A model generated the notes under the pieces. The model saw only the letters and a list, made by a program, of their open reading frames with translations, searched no databases and was not told where the DNA came from. Positions 5,878 through 7,893 of a DNA stretch of 7,893 nt are shown one piece after another (position 1 is the first letter of the stretch; the number at the start of each line of letters is the position of its first letter). Source of the DNA: Actinomycetota bacterium (GTDB lineage: Bacteria; Actinomycetota; UBA4738; HRBIN12); NCBI GenBank assembly GCA_004366195.1, contig ML214184.1, forward strand, positions 296 to 8,188. The letters are read 5' to 3'. The translations under genes were made by a program, and so were the position numbers.

Positions 5878-6581
5878 TGAGACCGGTCGTCGGGTTCCGC
5901 CACCACCACCCCCACGAGCTCGGGGTGGTGGCCGAGGCGCTCTCGGAGGCCGGCATCCCCCATCGCACGGTCGATGCCTGGACCGACGCGACGTGGCCGG
6001 ACCCGGCGGCGGTCTCCGGCCTGGTCGTACTGGGGGGCGAGATGAACGCCGACGAGACGACCAGGTATCCCTTCCTCGCTCGGGAGCGCGCCTACCTGCG
6101 CGATGCCGTCGCCGCCGGCGTCCCGGTCCTCGGGATCTGCCTCGGCGCCCAGGTGCTGGCCCGTGCCTTCGGCGCCCCCGTTGCGCGATCGCCCGTCGCC
6201 GAGCTCGGCTTCCGCCGCCTCCGGGCGACGCCCGAGGGTGCTCGGGACCCCGTGATCGCGCCCTTCCACGGCGTTCCCGTCTTCGAGTGGCACGCCGACA
6301 CGTTCGCGATCCCTGCGGGCGCCGTGCACCTGGCGACCGGCGATGAGGTGTCCAACCAGGCCTTCCGCGTGGGCCCCTGTGGCTACGGCGTTCAGTTCCA
6401 CCCCGAGGCCACCCTCGAGGGCATCGCCGCGTGGACCGCGCGCTGGGAGCCGGAGGTTCGCGAGGCCGGACGGACGCCCGAAGATGTGCTGAAGGAGGCG
6501 GCGGAGCGCCTGCCGGATCAACGGGCGGCTGCGAGGATCGCCCTGGGTGCCTTCGCGCAGCTGGTCGCGGAGCGCGGCTGA
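5877..6581 (+). CDS. Class I glutamine amidotransferase-like protein
   Basis: A 234-residue stand-alone class I (triad) GATase domain resembling the glutaminase half of GMP synthase (COG0518 type). The oxyanion region is VVLGGEMNADE (50-60), the nucleophile is Cys88 in GICLGAQVLA, and the triad is completed by His175 and Glu177 in GVQFHPEAT. An FEWHADTF stretch at 136-143 is typical of this stand-alone subgroup. No synthetase partner domain is attached. The ATG overlaps the amidase stop by one base (TGATG), so the two are probably translationally coupled. The Cys-His-Glu machinery cleaves gamma-glutamyl amides; in the Puu pathway a related-fold enzyme, PuuD, hydrolyses gamma-glutamyl-GABA. 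A gamma-glutamyl amide hydrolase role here is therefore attractive but inferred; it is not close enough to call PuuD. The gene ends one base before the convergent gene. Confidence 0.9.
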   Translation: MRPVVGFRHHHPHELGVVAEALSEAGIPHRTVDAWTDATWPDPAAVSGLVVLGGEMNADETTRYPFLARERAYLRDAVAAGVPVLGICLGAQVLARAFGAPVARSPVAELGFRRLRATPEGARDPVIAPFHGVPVFEWHADTFAIPAGAVHLATGDEVSNQAFRVGPCGYGVQFHPEATLEGIAAWTARWEPEVREAGRTPEDVLKEAAERLPDQRAAARIALGAFAQLVAERG

Positions 6582-6588
6582 CTCAGCC
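6576..6588. repeat. Palindrome containing both convergent stop codons
   Basis: GGCTGA-C-TCAGCC is a perfect 13-bp palindrome. Its left arm holds the TGA of the rightward GATase gene and its right arm the TGA of the leftward gene, with one base between them. The arms are too short and have no T-tract for a convincing terminator, so the two transcripts probably overlap. Confidence 0.7.
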
Positions 6589-7425
6589 CTCCCAGGCGCC
6601 GCTCTCCCGCCCGAGCTCCCGGTAGCCCTCGCCGACCTCCTGGTACCACCTCCGAGCGGGACCGACCCGCGCCCGGATCTTCCACCGCAGGCTCTTCGGC
6701 CTGGCCTCGCCGAGCCGCCAGAGATGATCCATCCGCTCCTCCACGAGCGCCCGCTGTCCGTCGGACAGGTCGGGGATCGTCTGCATGTACCGACGGATCC
6801 GATCGAGGTTCAGCGAAACCGTGTAGTAGAAGCCCCAGTCCGCCGACAGGAGATCCACGACCCGGGAGGCGTCGAAGGCTCCGGGGCTCTCCCGGTCGGC
6901 CACCGGATGTTCCAGGAACAGGACCACCAGATCCTTCAGGTCCTTCTCGTTGATCTCCACGATCTGGAGCTTCTCGAGGAGGAGATCGGTCAGGGGGATG
7001 GTGACGGGATCGAGATCGAGCCGGCCGCGTAGGTCGATCGGGTGGCAGAAGTCCAGCCGATCGAGGAAGACGTCCACCCGCCGCCGTCCACGTGAGGGGT
7101 CGTGGAAGATGCGCCGACCGACCCAGACGTCCATCGTCACCCCACGGCCGCCGAGGACCTCGTAGCCGAGCTCGGCGAACATCCGCTCGACCTGATCGAT
7201 CTCGCGGTCGTACCCCATGAAGTCGAGGTCGGTGAGGATCCTGTTGGTCTTCTCCAGCAGCCAGACATGCTGGGGGCACTGCTTGATGACGGCCAGCGCC
7301 CCGAGCAGCCTGAGATGCAGGCCGCGGTCGCGCGCGGCCTCGATGATGGTCTCCGCCTCCGCCACGAACTCGGGCCAGGCGGAGAACGGTTCACCGAGCG
7401 GTTCCGTCGCCGCCAAATCCCTCAC
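6583..7425 (-). CDS. Nucleotidyltransferase-like protein of unknown function
   Basis: A 280-residue soluble protein whose first half looks like a minimal nucleotidyltransferase fold: LRLLGALAV (38-46) in place of the usual GG/S motif, LTDLDF (64-69) carrying the paired Asp residues, and a third acidic strand VDVFLDRLDF (117-126). Residues 145-170 (LTDLLLEKLQ then NEKDLKDLVVLF) resemble the helical stretch that follows the catalytic core in AbiEii-like and related nucleotidyltransferases. The C-terminal ~100 residues are helical and basic with no recognised domain. The GTG at 7425 overlaps the phosphoesterase stop as GTGA; a longer open frame reaching 7746 lies over the phosphoesterase and its extra residues are Arg/Gly/Pro-rich shadow. 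The Gly-Ala variant of the first motif leaves catalytic activity uncertain. The substrate (nucleotide, antibiotic, tRNA or protein) cannot be stated. No AbiEi-like antitoxin is adjacent. Confidence 0.75.
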   Translation of the reverse strand: MRDLAATEPLGEPFSAWPEFVAEAETIIEAARDRGLHLRLLGALAVIKQCPQHVWLLEKTNRILTDLDFMGYDREIDQVERMFAELGYEVLGGRGVTMDVWVGRRIFHDPSRGRRRVDVFLDRLDFCHPIDLRGRLDLDPVTIPLTDLLLEKLQIVEINEKDLKDLVVLFLEHPVADRESPGAFDASRVVDLLSADWGFYYTVSLNLDRIRRYMQTIPDLSDGQRALVEERMDHLWRLGEARPKSLRWKIRARVGPARRWYQEVGEGYRELGRESGAWEG

Positions 7426-7893
7426 CCCACCGTGAGGGCGTAGTTCTTCACGCCCTTCTTCGGATCGAGGATCACGAGGGTGCCCCGCAGGACACCTTCG
7501 TGGTACTCCGAGCCCGTGTTGATGCAGAGCGTCCGGCCGATCTTGACCCCCGCGGAACACTCGTGGATGTGCCCGTGGAGGGAGAGCAGGGGCTGCCACT
7601 TGCGGATGGCCTCGAGCACCGCCGTGCTGCCCACGGGGATCATCTTCAGGCCCCCGGCCTCCATCGTGGGCTTGAAGTCCTCGTCGAGCTCGGGCGCGAG
7701 GTCGAGGTTCGACCCCCAGGGTGGGGCGTGGACGTTGAAGATGCACCGGCTCATGTCCGGGACCTGCGCCGCGAGCTCGTCGATCTTCGCCGCCAGGACG
7801 TCCTCGGTCACGTCGCGAGGGCAGTTCCAGGGCGTGATGTTGGCGTTCCCGATGGAGAGGATGTAGTACCCGTCGATCTCGATGATCCGACCG
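7422..7893 (-). CDS. Metallophosphoesterase, C-terminal part (5' end outside window)
   Basis: The frame is open from the right edge to the TGA at 7422-7424, giving about 156 C-terminal residues of a calcineurin-like metallophosphoesterase. Visible features are a strand with SIGNANITPWN, the metal-ligand segment FNVHAPPWGS, LLSLHGHIHE with the GHxH dimetal motif, and a terminal INTGSEYHEGVLRGTLV strand. The N-terminal DxH and GDxxD/GNHD-type motifs would lie beyond the edge. The GTG at 7811 is an internal valine, since coding character continues upstream of it. Such enzymes hydrolyse phosphomonoesters or phosphodiesters, and the substrate cannot be inferred from this half. It is coupled by a 4-bp overlap to the nucleotidyltransferase-like gene. 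Confidence 0.87.
   Translation of the reverse strand, partial: GRIIEIDGYYILSIGNANITPWNCPRDVTEDVLAAKIDELAAQVPDMSRCIFNVHAPPWGSNLDLAPELDEDFKPTMEAGGLKMIPVGSTAVLEAIRKWQPLLSLHGHIHECSAGVKIGRTLCINTGSEYHEGVLRGTLVILDPKKGVKNYALTVG

Noticed and set aside
5877..6581. PuuD gamma-glutamyl-GABA hydrolase.
   Set aside because: The catalytic residues fit any class I GATase, but the overall sequence looks closer to stand-alone GMP-synthase-type GATases, so the specific name is not supported.
7426..7746. A 387-residue version of the nucleotidyltransferase-like protein starting at 7746.
   Set aside because: The extra 107 residues overlap the phosphoesterase in another frame and look like shadow sequence; the GTG at 7425 gives the standard 4-base overlap.

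Overview
The window is very GC-rich, with G or C at almost every third codon position, GTG starts and short coding overlaps. This fits a high-GC bacterium, most likely an actinomycetote, probably an environmental or uncultured lineage. That placement is an inference from base composition and protein character; there is no rRNA or other marker here. No mobile element, CRISPR array or tRNA was seen.

Layout. Positions 1-1571 hold a leftward pair: a GntR/UTRA regulator followed, with a GTGA overlap, by a class I (DhnA/LsrF-like) aldolase that runs off the left edge. Positions 1572-1753 are a divergent control region with a perfect 15-bp palindrome, a second imperfect copy of it, and a plausible promoter facing each way. 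Positions 1754-6581 are a rightward run of four genes: an ethanolamine-permease-type APC transporter, a glutamine-synthetase-family ligase, an acetamidase/formamidase-family amidase, and a class I glutamine-amidotransferase-like protein. A strong GC hairpin lies between the first two. Positions 6583-7893 hold a convergent leftward pair, a metallophosphoesterase (cut by the right edge) and a nucleotidyltransferase-like protein, probably unrelated to the rest.

How it may work. The permease resembles the Eat ethanolamine family. The ligase keeps the glutamine synthetase catalytic residues but has Trp where ammonium-using enzymes have the flap Glu (Glu327 in Salmonella numbering). The simplest reading is that an amine, possibly ethanolamine, is imported and gamma-glutamylated, and that one or both downstream amidase-type enzymes later release glutamate or ammonia. 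The regulator probably senses a pathway metabolite through its UTRA domain and controls both divergent units. No ethanolamine ammonia-lyase and no alcohol or aldehyde dehydrogenase is present, so the oxidative steps, if any, must be encoded elsewhere. The permease and ligase families are well supported; the substrate, the pathway order and the role of the aldolase are inference.
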